This document shows positions 8,962 through 18,416 of a stretch of 64,000 nt of DNA, in pieces; the first letter of the stretch is position 1, and every line of letters starts with the position of its first letter. Under the pieces are notes generated by a model, which saw only the letters and a program-made list of their open reading frames with translations, had not been told where the DNA came from and did not search any database. The DNA is from Spirosoma endbachense. GTDB taxonomy: Bacteria; Bacteroidota; Bacteroidia; Cytophagales; Spirosomataceae. The position numbers were made by a program, and so were the translations under genes. The stretch is from positions 8,829,487 to 8,893,486 of the forward strand of contig NZ_CP045997.1 in the NCBI RefSeq assembly GCF_010233585.1, in the 5' to 3' direction.

Positions 8962-10602
8962 GTGAATCGTCGCGACTTTAATCAACTCATGGCCGTAGGG
9001 GCTGCCGGGATTTTACTGCCCACCTTGCCCGCCTATTCCCGCACTGTTACCGCTGAAGAATTAATGGAGCCAGGTCTGGATGTTTCCATTAAAAAACGTT
9101 TGGCCGATGCTGCTTTGAATGCCGCTACGGTCAAAGGAGCCACGTATGCTGATGTCCGGATTGGGCGGTACCTGAACCAATACGTCATGACGCGGGAAGA
9201 CAAAGTGCAGAATATCATCAATACGGAGTCTTTTGGGGTGGGCGTACGTGTTATTGCGAACGGTTGCTGGGGTTTTGCGGCCATCGGCGATACCCAAAGC
9301 GAAGAAGCAGTAGCCAGAACGGCCGAGAAAGCTGTCGCTTTTGCTAAAGCCCATGCCAAGCTACTTAAAAAACCAGTGCAGCTCGCACCTCAGAAAGGCT
9401 TTGGCGAAGTATCCTGGAAGACACCTGTTCAGAAAAACTCATTTGAGATCCCGGTTAAAGAAAAAACAGATCTATTGTTATCGGTCAATGGCGCGGCACT
9501 AACCAACGGTGCTGATTTTGTTAATTCCGTGTTGTTTATGATCAATGAACAGAAATATTTCGCGTCGACCGACGGCTCGTATATTGATCAGGATGTTCAC
9601 CGGATCTGGCCAAATTTCACGGTTACCGCCGTCGATAAAGCGAGTGGGCTGATGGCCACCCGAGATTCGCTGAGTGCGCCAATGGGCCGAAGCTACGACT
9701 ACCTTCAATCCGCTCCTGCCGACCGACTGACCGGGGTCACCACGCGTTACAACAAAGGCTACGACATGCTCGAAGACGCGACGGCTGCCGCCAAACAGGC
9801 CCGACTGAAATTGAAGGCCAAGACCGTAGAAGCTGGTAAATACGATCTGGTGCTGGATCCATCGCATACCTATCTAACTATTCATGAGTCGGTTGGGCAC
9901 GCTACAGAACTGGATCGTGTATTGGGGTATGAAGCCAACCTGGCTGGTACGTCGTTTGCTACGATCGACAAGTGGCAATCGAAGAATTTTAACTATGGTA
10001 GCAAAGAGGTAAACTTCTTCGCCGACAAAACCCAACCCGGCTCGCTGGGCGAAGTAGGTTGGGACGACGAAGGCGTGAAGACCAAGCAGTGGGATATTAT
10101 TAAAGATGGCATTCTTGTCAATTATCAGGCCATTCGCGATCAGGTGCACATGTTAGGCGAAACAGAGTCGCAGGGCTGTTGCTATGCCGATAGCTGGAGT
10201 ACCGTTCAGTTCCAGCGAATGGCGAATATTTCGTTAGCGCCCGGAAAGGAGCGGCTCACAGTCGATGAGATGATCAAGGATGTTAAAAAAGGAATTTATA
10301 TCATTGGAGATGGGTCGTATTCGATTGATCAGCAACGGTATAATTTTCAATTTGGCGGCCAGTTGTTCTATGAGATCAAGGATGGGCAAATTGCCGGGAT
10401 GCTTCGTGATGTGGCGTATCAATCCAATACACAGGAATTCTGGAACTCATGCGTAAAAGTTTGTGATGAACGGGACTTCCGTCTGGGTGGAACATTCTTC
10501 GATGGCAAAGGGCAGCCCGCTCAAATCAATTCGGTTTCGCACGGCAGTTCGACAGCCCGTTTCAATGGAGTAAACGTGCTCAATACCTCACGGAAAATCT
10601 AA
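8962..10602 (+). CDS. TldD-type metalloprotease with Tat-like signal
   Basis: The 546-residue protein is the catalytic partner of a TldD/TldE (PmbA) pair. Its zinc site is HESVGHATELDR (His308, Glu309 and His313), the TldD version of HExxxH. In E. coli the pair forms a heterodimer that trims unfolded peptides, such as leader peptides of modified peptides. The N-terminus MNRRDFNQLMAVGAAGILLPTLP looks like a twin-arginine signal, suggesting export, unlike E. coli TldD. The GTG start is supported by AGGAG ten bases upstream and by the RR motif directly after it. The partner gene follows after 11 bases. Confidence 0.9.
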   Translation: MNRRDFNQLMAVGAAGILLPTLPAYSRTVTAEELMEPGLDVSIKKRLADAALNAATVKGATYADVRIGRYLNQYVMTREDKVQNIINTESFGVGVRVIANGCWGFAAIGDTQSEEAVARTAEKAVAFAKAHAKLLKKPVQLAPQKGFGEVSWKTPVQKNSFEIPVKEKTDLLLSVNGAALTNGADFVNSVLFMINEQKYFASTDGSYIDQDVHRIWPNFTVTAVDKASGLMATRDSLSAPMGRSYDYLQSAPADRLTGVTTRYNKGYDMLEDATAAAKQARLKLKAKTVEAGKYDLVLDPSHTYLTIHESVGHATELDRVLGYEANLAGTSFATIDKWQSKNFNYGSKEVNFFADKTQPGSLGEVGWDDEGVKTKQWDIIKDGILVNYQAIRDQVHMLGETESQGCCYADSWSTVQFQRMANISLAPGKERLTVDEMIKDVKKGIYIIGDGSYSIDQQRYNFQFGGQLFYEIKDGQIAGMLRDVAYQSNTQEFWNSCVKVCDERDFRLGGTFFDGKGQPAQINSVSHGSSTARFNGVNVLNTSRKI

Positions 10603-10613
10603 ACCTCAACGCC

Positions 10614-11984
10614 ATGGCTATTATATCCCAAGAAGAAGCAAAGAAAATCCTCGATAAGGTTTTATCCTTTTCCAAAGCCGATGAAATGAGTGTTAGTCTG
10701 AACGGAGGCCGGACCAGTAACATCCGGTATGCGCTCAATAGCGTTTCCTCCGGGGGCGAAGCTGATAATATGTCACTCTTGATCAGTGCTGGTATCGGCA
10801 AACGATTAGGTTCGGCTACGGTTAATGAGTTTAGTGATCAGGCAATTGAACGAACCGTTCGGCGAGCCGAAGAAATCGCCCGGCTGGCTCCTGAAAATCC
10901 GGAATACATGCCCATGATCGGGCCACAGAAGTATCTGGAGACGCCCATGTATTCTGAAAATACAGCCAAAATGGATTCGGAGTATCGGGCTCAGGTTGCG
11001 TTCGATAGTGTGGAAGCGTGTGTCGAAAAGAACTTAAGTGCTGCTGGCTTTTTACAGGATTCAACTGGCTTTTCGGCCATTGCCAACAGCAAAGGTCTGT
11101 TTGGTTATAATAAGGCAACCTCGGTTGATTTCTCGGTTACCGTTCGAACGGCCGATGCCAGAGGGTCGGGCTACGTAACCCGCGACTTTAATGATATAGC
11201 GAAACTGAATGCCGCACAGACCACCCAGATTGCGATGCAAAAAGCCCTGGCTTCTACCAGTGCCCGAGCCATAGAGCCCGGTAAATATACCGTCATTCTG
11301 GAGCCAACGGCCATGAGCACGTTATTGCAGAGCATGATGTCGGGCATGGACACCCGTCTGGCCGATGAAGGAAGAAGTTTTCTGAGCAAAAAAGGAGGTG
11401 GAACCCGACTCGGAGAAAAGCTTATTGACGAACGAATTACGATCTATTCCGATCCGACGAATCCCGAAGCGCCAAATGAACCGTTTTCTGGCGATGGACG
11501 AAGAGGGTTTGCAGCGATCAATTTTCTGGGTGGAGGGGGTGTTGGTGATGGACGGCCTCAGGAAAAAATAACCTGGTTTGAGAAAGGGGTTGTTAAAAAC
11601 ATGAGCTATTCCCGCTTTTGGGCCGATAAAAAAGGCGTGAAAGCCACTCCGCCCGCGTCGGGATTTATCATGCAGGGCGGCAATCAGTCGCTGGCCGATA
11701 TGATCAAAAGTACCGAGCGGGGTATTCTGGTAACCCGCCTTTGGTATGTTCGGATGGTTGATCCGAAAACGTTATTACAAACAGGATTAACTCGTGACGG
11801 AACATTCTATATTGAAAATGGTCAGATCAAGTTTCCGGTCAAAAACTTCCGTTTCAACGAAAGCGCAGTTATTGTACTGAACAACATTGAGGCTCTGGGT
11901 ACGCCGGTGCGGATGAATGGCAACATGATACCACCCGTAAAAGCCAGGGATTTTACGTTTACCAGCCTGTCGGATGCTATCTAG
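10614..11984 (+). CDS. TldE/PmbA-type partner protein
   Basis: The 456-residue protein belongs to the TldD/PmbA family but lacks an HExxxH zinc site, as expected for the non-catalytic TldE/PmbA half. Recognisable parts are the N-terminal SKADEMSVSLNGGRTSNIRYALN, the central EPGKYTVILEPTAMSTLLQ, and the C-terminal ENGQIKFPVKNFRFNESAVIVLNNIEALG. It begins 11 bases after the TldD gene and must be co-transcribed with it. No signal peptide is visible, although the TldD partner has a Tat-like one. The protein could be carried across as a folded complex, or the TldD signal may not be functional. Confidence 0.9.
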   Translation: MAIISQEEAKKILDKVLSFSKADEMSVSLNGGRTSNIRYALNSVSSGGEADNMSLLISAGIGKRLGSATVNEFSDQAIERTVRRAEEIARLAPENPEYMPMIGPQKYLETPMYSENTAKMDSEYRAQVAFDSVEACVEKNLSAAGFLQDSTGFSAIANSKGLFGYNKATSVDFSVTVRTADARGSGYVTRDFNDIAKLNAAQTTQIAMQKALASTSARAIEPGKYTVILEPTAMSTLLQSMMSGMDTRLADEGRSFLSKKGGGTRLGEKLIDERITIYSDPTNPEAPNEPFSGDGRRGFAAINFLGGGGVGDGRPQEKITWFEKGVVKNMSYSRFWADKKGVKATPPASGFIMQGGNQSLADMIKSTERGILVTRLWYVRMVDPKTLLQTGLTRDGTFYIENGQIKFPVKNFRFNESAVIVLNNIEALGTPVRMNGNMIPPVKARDFTFTSLSDAI

Positions 11985-12027
11985 GTTTGGTCGGAACGAT
12001 GCTGAATGAGATTCAACGTTGACCTTG

Positions 12028-13140
12028 TCACTTCTTTTTCGCTGAGCGAGAACCGGCAGCCTTGTCGGAGGTTAAGTTATTGGTGAAAAAAGGGAGCATC
12101 TTTTGCTCAATTCGATCGGCAATGTGGTTGATGTGGTCGCCTTCATACTCCTCATACGTATGGGCAATGCCATAGCTGGTTAATACGCCGTCTAACAGTT
12201 TGTTATTGGCGGCTATACTGGCGTCCTTATTGCCTGCGTCGAAAGCGATCGCCTTTAACTGCCTGATGTTGGAGATGTACTGATCGATCGTTACCAACGG
12301 TGCATTGGCAGCCCATTTAGCCATAACCAGAGGCTGGGGCTGCCCATCTTTCAGGGGTAGATCCAGATGGAATTCTTCCTGGCTGGTACTTGGCGACCAG
12401 GCCGCAGCTGATGCAAAAGCGGCTTTCGTACCAAAATCAGCCTTTTCCAGATCCTGCTGCGTTTTAATACCTTCCATTTTGGCCGCCTGTTGAGGATTTG
12501 GTGTAGCCGTCAGATTCGGAAGCATACAACACGGACTAAGCAGATACAGACTCGAAAAGATCTCGGGATGTTTCTCACCGATTCGGATCGTACCATAACC
12601 GCCCATCGAATGCCCGGCTAATCCACGGCTGGTTGCCTCTGGAATGGTTCGGTAATGGTTGTCGACGTAGGCTACAAGTTCTTTAGCCACGTAATCTTCC
12701 CAATTGCCGATCGTAACCGAGTTAGAATACATACTCCCGAAATAGCGATTGTAGGCATTGGGCGTTACAACAATAAACTCAGCTGATTTTCCTTCAGTTA
12801 CCGCTTTATCGATAGTAGCGGGCAGGTTGATCCAATGCTTGGTAAAGCCATACCATTTGTCGTCGCTGTCAGTGAACCCGTGAAGAAAATAAATAACGGG
12901 GTAATGCCGATTCCTATCGGTTTGGTAGCTGGGCGGTAAGTAAATCGAGACGTCCCGATCGGGTGAATCGCCGGCCAGATTCCCTTCCAGCCCTTTGCCA
13001 TGCACTTTAATGCGCTCGACCTTACCCACCTTCGTGGAGTTAGCCTGACCAACTACCGAAAGTGGCCCGACCAGAGAGCAAAGAGCTAGTAACGCAAGTG
13101 CCCGGGATAAACGGGCGAGGGGAGGAGTACATCGATTCAT
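12028..13140 (-). CDS. Exported esterase, alpha/beta hydrolase (esterase D / PF00756 type)
   Basis: The 370-residue protein has a signal peptide (LARLSRALALLALCSLVGPLSVVGQA) and an esterase-D-like alpha/beta hydrolase fold. DVSIYLPPSY and YPVIYFLHGFTDSDDKW form the N-terminal half, GHSMGGYGTIRIGEKHPE carries the nucleophile Ser, and EEYEGDHINHIADR near the end probably supplies the catalytic His. Related enzymes cleave feruloyl, acetyl or trehalose esters, so the substrate is undefined. The C-terminal KAAGSRSAKKK is a basic tail. It converges with the TldE gene and has no operon partner. Confidence 0.88.
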   Translation of the reverse strand: MNRCTPPLARLSRALALLALCSLVGPLSVVGQANSTKVGKVERIKVHGKGLEGNLAGDSPDRDVSIYLPPSYQTDRNRHYPVIYFLHGFTDSDDKWYGFTKHWINLPATIDKAVTEGKSAEFIVVTPNAYNRYFGSMYSNSVTIGNWEDYVAKELVAYVDNHYRTIPEATSRGLAGHSMGGYGTIRIGEKHPEIFSSLYLLSPCCMLPNLTATPNPQQAAKMEGIKTQQDLEKADFGTKAAFASAAAWSPSTSQEEFHLDLPLKDGQPQPLVMAKWAANAPLVTIDQYISNIRQLKAIAFDAGNKDASIAANNKLLDGVLTSYGIAHTYEEYEGDHINHIADRIEQKMLPFFTNNLTSDKAAGSRSAKKK

Positions 13141-13464
13141 GGCATTAGAAGCAGAAAAACTGGCTGCTTTACTGTTTCCAGTAGGCCGTTTTTCGGATCA
13201 GACAATGACTCCAGTTGATCACTAATCGAAAGTCCGAAGCTAAAAAGCCGGGGGATTTGCACGTTAAATTGTTCTACGCTTACTAAATATAACTACCGAG
13301 TAATTGATTTCGGCCAGCCAGACTAGGGATTTATGGCCTGTTTTCAGTCTATACAATATCCTGTTTTTGTTCAATCAGGACTTTCAAGTAGAATGCAGGT
13401 CCCCGTTTGGCTACTGGCTGAATGGGGCTTTTTATGAAGAGGGCTAAGGTTATAATGCGTTTCA
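13141..13464. other. Intergenic region without recognised features
   Basis: I see no gene, clear hairpin or exact -7 box. It should hold the promoter of the esterase gene and the transcription end of the DinB gene. Confidence 0.4.
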
Positions 13465-13974
13465 TCAGCGTGGCCAGGCGTTCAGTAGCCGACGGATAAT
13501 AATAATTTCACCCACATGATAGGCCGTATGGTCCGCGATCAGTAAAGCCTCGCGAAGAAGATTCTGCCCGTCGCCATGAGCAAACGGCTGAAACAAATCC
13601 CACTCAGGGTCGGCCAGCAAAGCAATAAAAGCATCCCGATCCTGCTGAATCTGGTCCAGAGCTTGTTGCCAGGCCGAGTTATCCGGGGGCTGCACCTGTT
13701 TGGTCCAGTAGCCTTCGGGCCACGGGGGCGACTGGTAGTCGGCATTACGGGAAAATTCAAGGATGTCCCACTGTACCAGCCGGATATGGTCAATTAGTTG
13801 CCAGATGCTATAAGGTAAATTCTCCGGTTTTACCCCTCGTAATTCAGCGGGTAAATTCTTGATGGCAGCGTCAAGCGATTGATGTGCTTCACTTTTCTGT
13901 AGCAACGTGATTAATTGATTGCGTAAGATCGTGTTTGTATCGGTATCAGGTTTATGTGGTTGAGCCATGAGCAT
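13465..13974 (-). CDS. DinB family protein
   Basis: The 169-residue protein matches the DinB-like four-helix-bundle superfamily. These proteins bind a divalent metal by three histidines, here likely one in WQLIDHIRLVQWDI and two in LIADHTAYHVGEI. Functions in the family include thiol transferases and many unknowns, so no reaction can be assigned. There is no signal peptide. Two start codons, at 13974 and 13968, are equally possible. The gene follows the PadR-permease pair on the same strand but is separated from it by a strong terminator at 14076-14110. Confidence 0.9.
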   Translation of the reverse strand: MLMAQPHKPDTDTNTILRNQLITLLQKSEAHQSLDAAIKNLPAELRGVKPENLPYSIWQLIDHIRLVQWDILEFSRNADYQSPPWPEGYWTKQVQPPDNSAWQQALDQIQQDRDAFIALLADPEWDLFQPFAHGDGQNLLREALLIADHTAYHVGEIIIIRRLLNAWPR

Positions 13975-14075
13975 GATTCGTTCTAGTTCATAGAACTACC
14001 AATTAGCCGATGAAGTGTTTAGAATAATCGGGGAGCTTAACCGATTTTTCAGTACAATACTCGGATGCCAATGCA

Positions 14076-14110
14076 CAGGAAAGCACCGCTGCTCATACGG
14101 TGCTTTCCTG
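14076..14110 (-). terminator. Terminator of the PadR-permease operon
   Basis: CAGGAAAGCACCG (14076-14088) pairs perfectly with CGGTGCTTTCCTG (14098-14110) around a nine-base loop. It begins 20 bases after the permease stop codon on the minus strand. The T-tract is poor. Confidence 0.7.
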
Positions 14111-14129
14111 TAGTTCGACTACTAAAAAC

Positions 14130-16787
14130 TTACTCACTTCGCAGGCTCCTGACCGGATTCATCAGCGCTGCCTTGATGCTTTGAAACGATACGGTTGCTA
14201 ACGTAATGCCAATGGCCGCCAGACCTGATACTGCAAAAATCCACCACGATATGTCAGAGCGGTATGTATATTGCTTTAGCCAGCCACTCATGAAGTAATA
14301 GGCTACGGGTGAAGCAAGCAGGAACGAAATCAGGACCAGAACGATAAAGTCTTTCGACAGGAGCTGCCACAGATTAAAGACAGATGCACCCAGCACTTTA
14401 CGAACCCCAATTTCTTTCGTACGCTGTTCGGCAACAAACGATGCTAACCCAAACAAACCAAGACAACTAATGAAAATAGCCAGGATGGCGAACAAGGTTG
14501 CGAGTTTACCAATGCGCTCTTCAGCACGGAATTTCTGATCTTGTTCGGCGCTAACGAATTTGTAATCGAAAGGACTGGCGGGATTGTATTTTCGGAAAAT
14601 CGGCTCAATCTTATTCAGGGCCTCGCGGGCACTCATCTTCGGGTTCAGCCGGATCGTAATGAAATTAGTCCATTCGTAATTCAACCTGAAAGCCGTTTGT
14701 TTTACCGGCTCGAAGGGTGAATCGGTCACCAGATCCTTAATGACACCAATAACGGTATAGGTTTCGTTCGCCCATTTTATCCGCTCGCCAATCGGGTGTT
14801 TAAGGCCCATATACTTGATCGCGCTTTCGTTCAGGATCAAACCGGTGGAATCGGTTGAGAAATTGCGCGAAAAGTCGCGTCCTTCCTTGATCTGCCAGCC
14901 CACGGTTTTGCCAAAATCATGGGTGCAGGTCACCACGTTAAAATCGACCGGCCGATTCGGGTCCTTGCCTTTCCAGTCCAGTCGGTTATCGCTCGAATAA
15001 ACGCCGGTCGTAGGATTATTTGACTCGGCCACACTCACAACCGCTCCGGTTTGCAGCAATTCAGTATGGATAATACCGTATCGCTCCATCAGTTCCGGCG
15101 TATTCATCCGGACACTTACCAAACCATTCCGGTCATAGCCGAGCGGTCGGTTTTTGGCGTACTGGATCTGCCGGAATACAATGATGGTTCCGATAATAAG
15201 CGCTAGTGATACGGTAAATTGCGTCACAACCAGCACCTTACGTGGCATCGACGCAAAACGACCGACCCGAAATGTGCCTTTAAGTACTTTCACAGGCTGA
15301 AAACCGGATAGGTAAAATGCCGGATAACTGCCCGCAACCAGCCCTGTGATCAAACTAAAGCCGATGCCAAGCGCCCAAAACAGCGAATTATTCCACAGGA
15401 TGCTGGTATTCTTATCGGCGATTTCGTTAAACCAGGGCAGAGCAAGCTGTACCAGTAGCAGCGACAGCGCAAAAGCGAAGAAAACAACCAGAAATGACTC
15501 GCTGAAAAACTGACCGATTAACTGACTGCGAACGGACCCGACAGCCTTTCGTATACCAACTTCTTTGGCACGTTTTTCGGAACGGGCCGTCGAAAGATTC
15601 ATGAAATTAATGCAGGCCAGTAAAAGTACAAACAGGCCAATAATACCAAACAGCCAGACAAATTGAATACGACCCCGGACCGGAACGCCGTTTTCCCATT
15701 CCGAATAAAGGTGCCATCGGCTCATCGGATGCAGAAAAGCTTTGGGATTAAATTTGGCTTCATCCTTGGCGTGCGTGGCCTTAACGGATTCTATTTTGGC
15801 CGAAACTTTATCAAGATCAGCGTTGGGAGCGAGCTGGACCAGGAGCTGAAATGCGTTTACGCCCCAGTTATCCTCAACCCGTTTTACCCATTCCTGATCG
15901 GCCACAAATTGCGTCCATGGCAGCACATAAGCCACATCACGGAATTCCGAATTGTTCGGAAAATCAGGATAAACACCAGCCACTTTAACCGCTACCTTAT
16001 TATTGACTTTTACGAGCTGATTAATCGGATCGGTATTTCCAAACAGGGCGCTGGCCAAAGACTCCGAAAGCAGAATAGAGCCTGGGTCGTTAAGCCCGGA
16101 TCTTGCTCCCTGTCGTAATTTCAGGGGTAATATTTCCAGGAATTCCGGTTCTGCGTAATACCCTTTTTGCGTGAGTTTTGCCGTACCGTTAGCCAGAATC
16201 TGTTCCCCGGTCTGGTGAGTCAGAACGATGTGGCTGAAATCACTGCCGTAGTCGTTTTTCAGGGCAGTGCTCAAAGGAATTGGCACCCATTCGCTGGTAG
16301 ACGTGTTGCCCTCAACCGTTTGTTGCAGCATAACTTTGGCAATACGGTTGTAGTTGAGGTGATCGGTATCGAACGACAACTCGTCATAGATCCACAACCC
16401 AATCAGCATCGCTACAGTCATTCCCACAGTTAGCCCGCCAATGTTGATAAAGGAATAGATCTTGTTTTTGCCTAGATTACGAAAGGCGATTTTGAGGTAA
16501 TTTCGAATCATGTCAGGATGAAAGGATGAGTGTTGAGGGTACTTGCTGAAGTGTTGGACAGTTGGTTTGTGTTTAAGGGCAAACGGGCGAAGCAAACTCA
16601 GTACGTCCCGGATATAGCGAAGCCGCGCTTTTCGGAGGCCAATTGTGCCGACTCGTTGCTGGAACAATTCATCCAGATCACCTGCCATTTCGTCAACCAG
16701 ATGAGGAGCACAAAATGCATGCAGGAGCCGGGTAGCCCAGCGCGGTCCGACGGGTCGGGGTGGTTGCGGTTCTGTTGGCTTAGTCAT
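14130..16787 (-). CDS. FtsX/MacB-type ABC transporter permease with N-terminal prefix domain
   Basis: The 885-residue protein begins with a cytoplasmic prefix domain (RWATRLLHAFCAPHLVDEMAGDLDELFQQRV, about 15-75). Two MacB_PCD periplasmic domains and two FtsX permease units follow, with four membrane segments in each half. The motifs NLSTARSEKRAKEVGIRKAVGS and FVAEQRTKEIGVRKVLGAS are the paired FtsX signatures. It probably works with an ATPase encoded elsewhere to move lipoproteins or antimicrobial peptides, or in mechanotransmission. The ATG at 16787 overlaps the PadR stop codon as ATGA, so it is preferred over an ATG ten codons upstream. It is the second gene of a two-gene operon. Confidence 0.9.
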   Translation of the reverse strand: MTKPTEPQPPRPVGPRWATRLLHAFCAPHLVDEMAGDLDELFQQRVGTIGLRKARLRYIRDVLSLLRPFALKHKPTVQHFSKYPQHSSFHPDMIRNYLKIAFRNLGKNKIYSFINIGGLTVGMTVAMLIGLWIYDELSFDTDHLNYNRIAKVMLQQTVEGNTSTSEWVPIPLSTALKNDYGSDFSHIVLTHQTGEQILANGTAKLTQKGYYAEPEFLEILPLKLRQGARSGLNDPGSILLSESLASALFGNTDPINQLVKVNNKVAVKVAGVYPDFPNNSEFRDVAYVLPWTQFVADQEWVKRVEDNWGVNAFQLLVQLAPNADLDKVSAKIESVKATHAKDEAKFNPKAFLHPMSRWHLYSEWENGVPVRGRIQFVWLFGIIGLFVLLLACINFMNLSTARSEKRAKEVGIRKAVGSVRSQLIGQFFSESFLVVFFAFALSLLLVQLALPWFNEIADKNTSILWNNSLFWALGIGFSLITGLVAGSYPAFYLSGFQPVKVLKGTFRVGRFASMPRKVLVVTQFTVSLALIIGTIIVFRQIQYAKNRPLGYDRNGLVSVRMNTPELMERYGIIHTELLQTGAVVSVAESNNPTTGVYSSDNRLDWKGKDPNRPVDFNVVTCTHDFGKTVGWQIKEGRDFSRNFSTDSTGLILNESAIKYMGLKHPIGERIKWANETYTVIGVIKDLVTDSPFEPVKQTAFRLNYEWTNFITIRLNPKMSAREALNKIEPIFRKYNPASPFDYKFVSAEQDQKFRAEERIGKLATLFAILAIFISCLGLFGLASFVAEQRTKEIGVRKVLGASVFNLWQLLSKDFIVLVLISFLLASPVAYYFMSGWLKQYTYRSDISWWIFAVSGLAAIGITLATVSFQSIKAALMNPVRSLRSE

Positions 16788-17110
16788 GCCCAGGTGGTTG
16801 TTGGAATCGCTTCCCACATCTGATTGCGGAGTTGGCGAGCCTCCTCCAGGGCTCGTCGACCAGCAGCGGTCACTGAGTAGAGCCGTTTTCGGCGTCCGCC
16901 CCGTTCCTGACTGGCTCCGCCCATATGGGAGCTGACCAGCCCTTTTTCGTAGAGTCGGTTCAAGGCCGAATGCACCGCTCCCAAATTGACAGCCCGGTTC
17001 ATTTGCTGCTCGATCTCATTGACAACTGTGGCTCCATAGGCATCGCCTGAACGGATAGCCACAGCCAGCAGGACGACTTCTTCGAACTCGCCTAAGTAAG
17101 TTCCTTTCAT
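16784..17110 (-). CDS. PadR family transcriptional regulator
   Basis: The 108-residue protein begins MKGTYLGEFEEVVLLAVAIR, followed by GDAYGATVVNEIEQ, then the winged-helix segment LGAVHSALNRLYEKGLVSS and a basic wing RGGRRKRLYSVTAAGRRALEE. This is the PadR-like pattern. It probably represses its own operon, including the overlapping permease gene (4-base ATGA overlap). A reading from 17233 would add 41 residues unlike any PadR N-terminus, so I take the ATG at 17110. The AT-rich TATACATATACA stretch just upstream, around 17126-17137, is where a PadR operator would be expected, but I cannot show it. Confidence 0.92.
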   Translation of the reverse strand: MKGTYLGEFEEVVLLAVAIRSGDAYGATVVNEIEQQMNRAVNLGAVHSALNRLYEKGLVSSHMGGASQERGGRRKRLYSVTAAGRRALEEARQLRNQMWEAIPTTTWA

Positions 17111-17440
17111 AACACCAGATTTATTATACATATACAGAACAAATGTCCTGCCAAAGTAGAAATAATCCCTTCCAGCTCTATTTAGCCCTGTTTGGGGCGT
17201 TTTGAATTTCCTGTTTTGTCCAGAAATGGACAATTTCTGTACGCTTGTGGACGTGTTGCAAGAGATCGGGAAAGGAGGTAAACGAACGTTAAAGCAGTAA
17301 TAAAATGGGTAATGGGTTTAGAGTTACAAACCCTGAATGCAGATTGTGTGCTACCTGTCGTTAAACAACAAAGCCCGACTTCTGCCGGGCTTGTGTGTTC
17401 TGAACAGTAGAGCGTATTGCTACTGTCAGATATGAATTTG
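17111..17440. other. Intergenic region upstream of PadR
   Basis: It holds the presumed PadR promoter near 17120-17150 and the terminator at 17371-17392. I see nothing else in it. Confidence 0.45.
17371..17392 (-). terminator. Terminator downstream of the lipoprotein gene
   Basis: AAGCCCG (17371-17377) pairs with CGGGCTT (17386-17392). On the minus strand the right arm is followed by a T-rich stretch (TGTTGTTTAA). It lies about 50 bases after the lipoprotein stop codon. Confidence 0.7.
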
Positions 17441-18277
17441 TTACTGACAATCGGCCAGCGTGAAGGTCATTATCCGCTGTTTCCCGTTATCATCGAAGGT
17501 CTGTGAAGTGGCCACATTAGCACTGTTTTTTACCAGATTTGTCGTTTTTACCGTGTAGGCTAAAGCGAATTTGCCTGCCTTGTCGAGTTCATAGCCGTCT
17601 ATTTGCTGACTGGTATTGGCCCGCCAGGGATTGACATTGAATATATCGTAGGGTAGGCCATGCGCTGCCTGTAACGATTCTGCACTTTTAGTGGCAGGGT
17701 CAATCGTAATTGCTTCATATTGAATCAAATCGCCACCTTCATAATAGTTCGATTTAAAGTTGCCCTGCGCATCATACATAAATTCTTTTTCGAATGGGTC
17801 GCCCCATTCAGGAACCGGCTCTGCCTTAAGCCGAACAATCCGCCCCTGATTATCATAACTAACTGTGGTAGTCAGAATGGTCTTAGAACCTAACTGATCC
17901 AATACCTGAGTCAGTTTTCCATTGTTCCACTTAAAACTGACTGCATCGCCTACACCCCAGTCAGTTATCTGCGTTGGTTTTTGGCCGTCGATGGTGATAC
18001 TGGCCCCCGTAATCTGATTATCGCTGTTGTAGGTAAACGAATAGACATAAACTTCCTTTTTCCCGGTGCCGCTTGCGCCCTGAAAATGAATGGTCATCTG
18101 GGAGATATACCCGGCGGCATTATACTCGTAAATATGTTTGTTGCCGTTACCGCGGTCTAATTGAGTGAGTTTGCAGCCGGTAACCGTCTGAGCGGGTGCA
18201 TCGACATCTGTTTTTTTACAATTAAATAAGCCCAGTGTCAGTATGCTAAATAGGGCAGTAAGCAGAAGCTGTTTCAT
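17441..18277 (-). CDS. Lipoprotein of unknown function with YD-repeat-like strands
   Basis: The 278-residue protein starts MKQLLLTALFSILTLGLFNCKK, a type II signal peptide with a probable lipidated Cys. Beyond it are repeated short beta-hairpin units of the kind YxYNxxGxI, e.g. YEYNAAGYISQMTIHF, YSFTYNSDNQITGASI, VSYDNQGRIVRL and FMYDAQGNFKSN. These resemble RHS/YD-like or DUF4595-type lipoproteins common in Bacteroidota. No catalytic motif is visible, and it probably sits on the outer membrane. A reading from 18304 adds nine residues before the signal peptide and is less likely. Confidence 0.8.
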   Translation of the reverse strand: MKQLLLTALFSILTLGLFNCKKTDVDAPAQTVTGCKLTQLDRGNGNKHIYEYNAAGYISQMTIHFQGASGTGKKEVYVYSFTYNSDNQITGASITIDGQKPTQITDWGVGDAVSFKWNNGKLTQVLDQLGSKTILTTTVSYDNQGRIVRLKAEPVPEWGDPFEKEFMYDAQGNFKSNYYEGGDLIQYEAITIDPATKSAESLQAAHGLPYDIFNVNPWRANTSQQIDGYELDKAGKFALAYTVKTTNLVKNSANVATSQTFDDNGKQRIMTFTLADCQ

Positions 18278-18416
18278 GATCTGGATCTGTAGTTTTTGGT
18301 ACAAACCTAGATGGAGCCAGAGCAGAGGACCAGTATACCCGTGTTGAATTGAGTAAAGTCCTGCTTGAATCAGCGAATATCAATTATGGAAAGACTGTGT
18401 ATGCTTACAGCACTTT

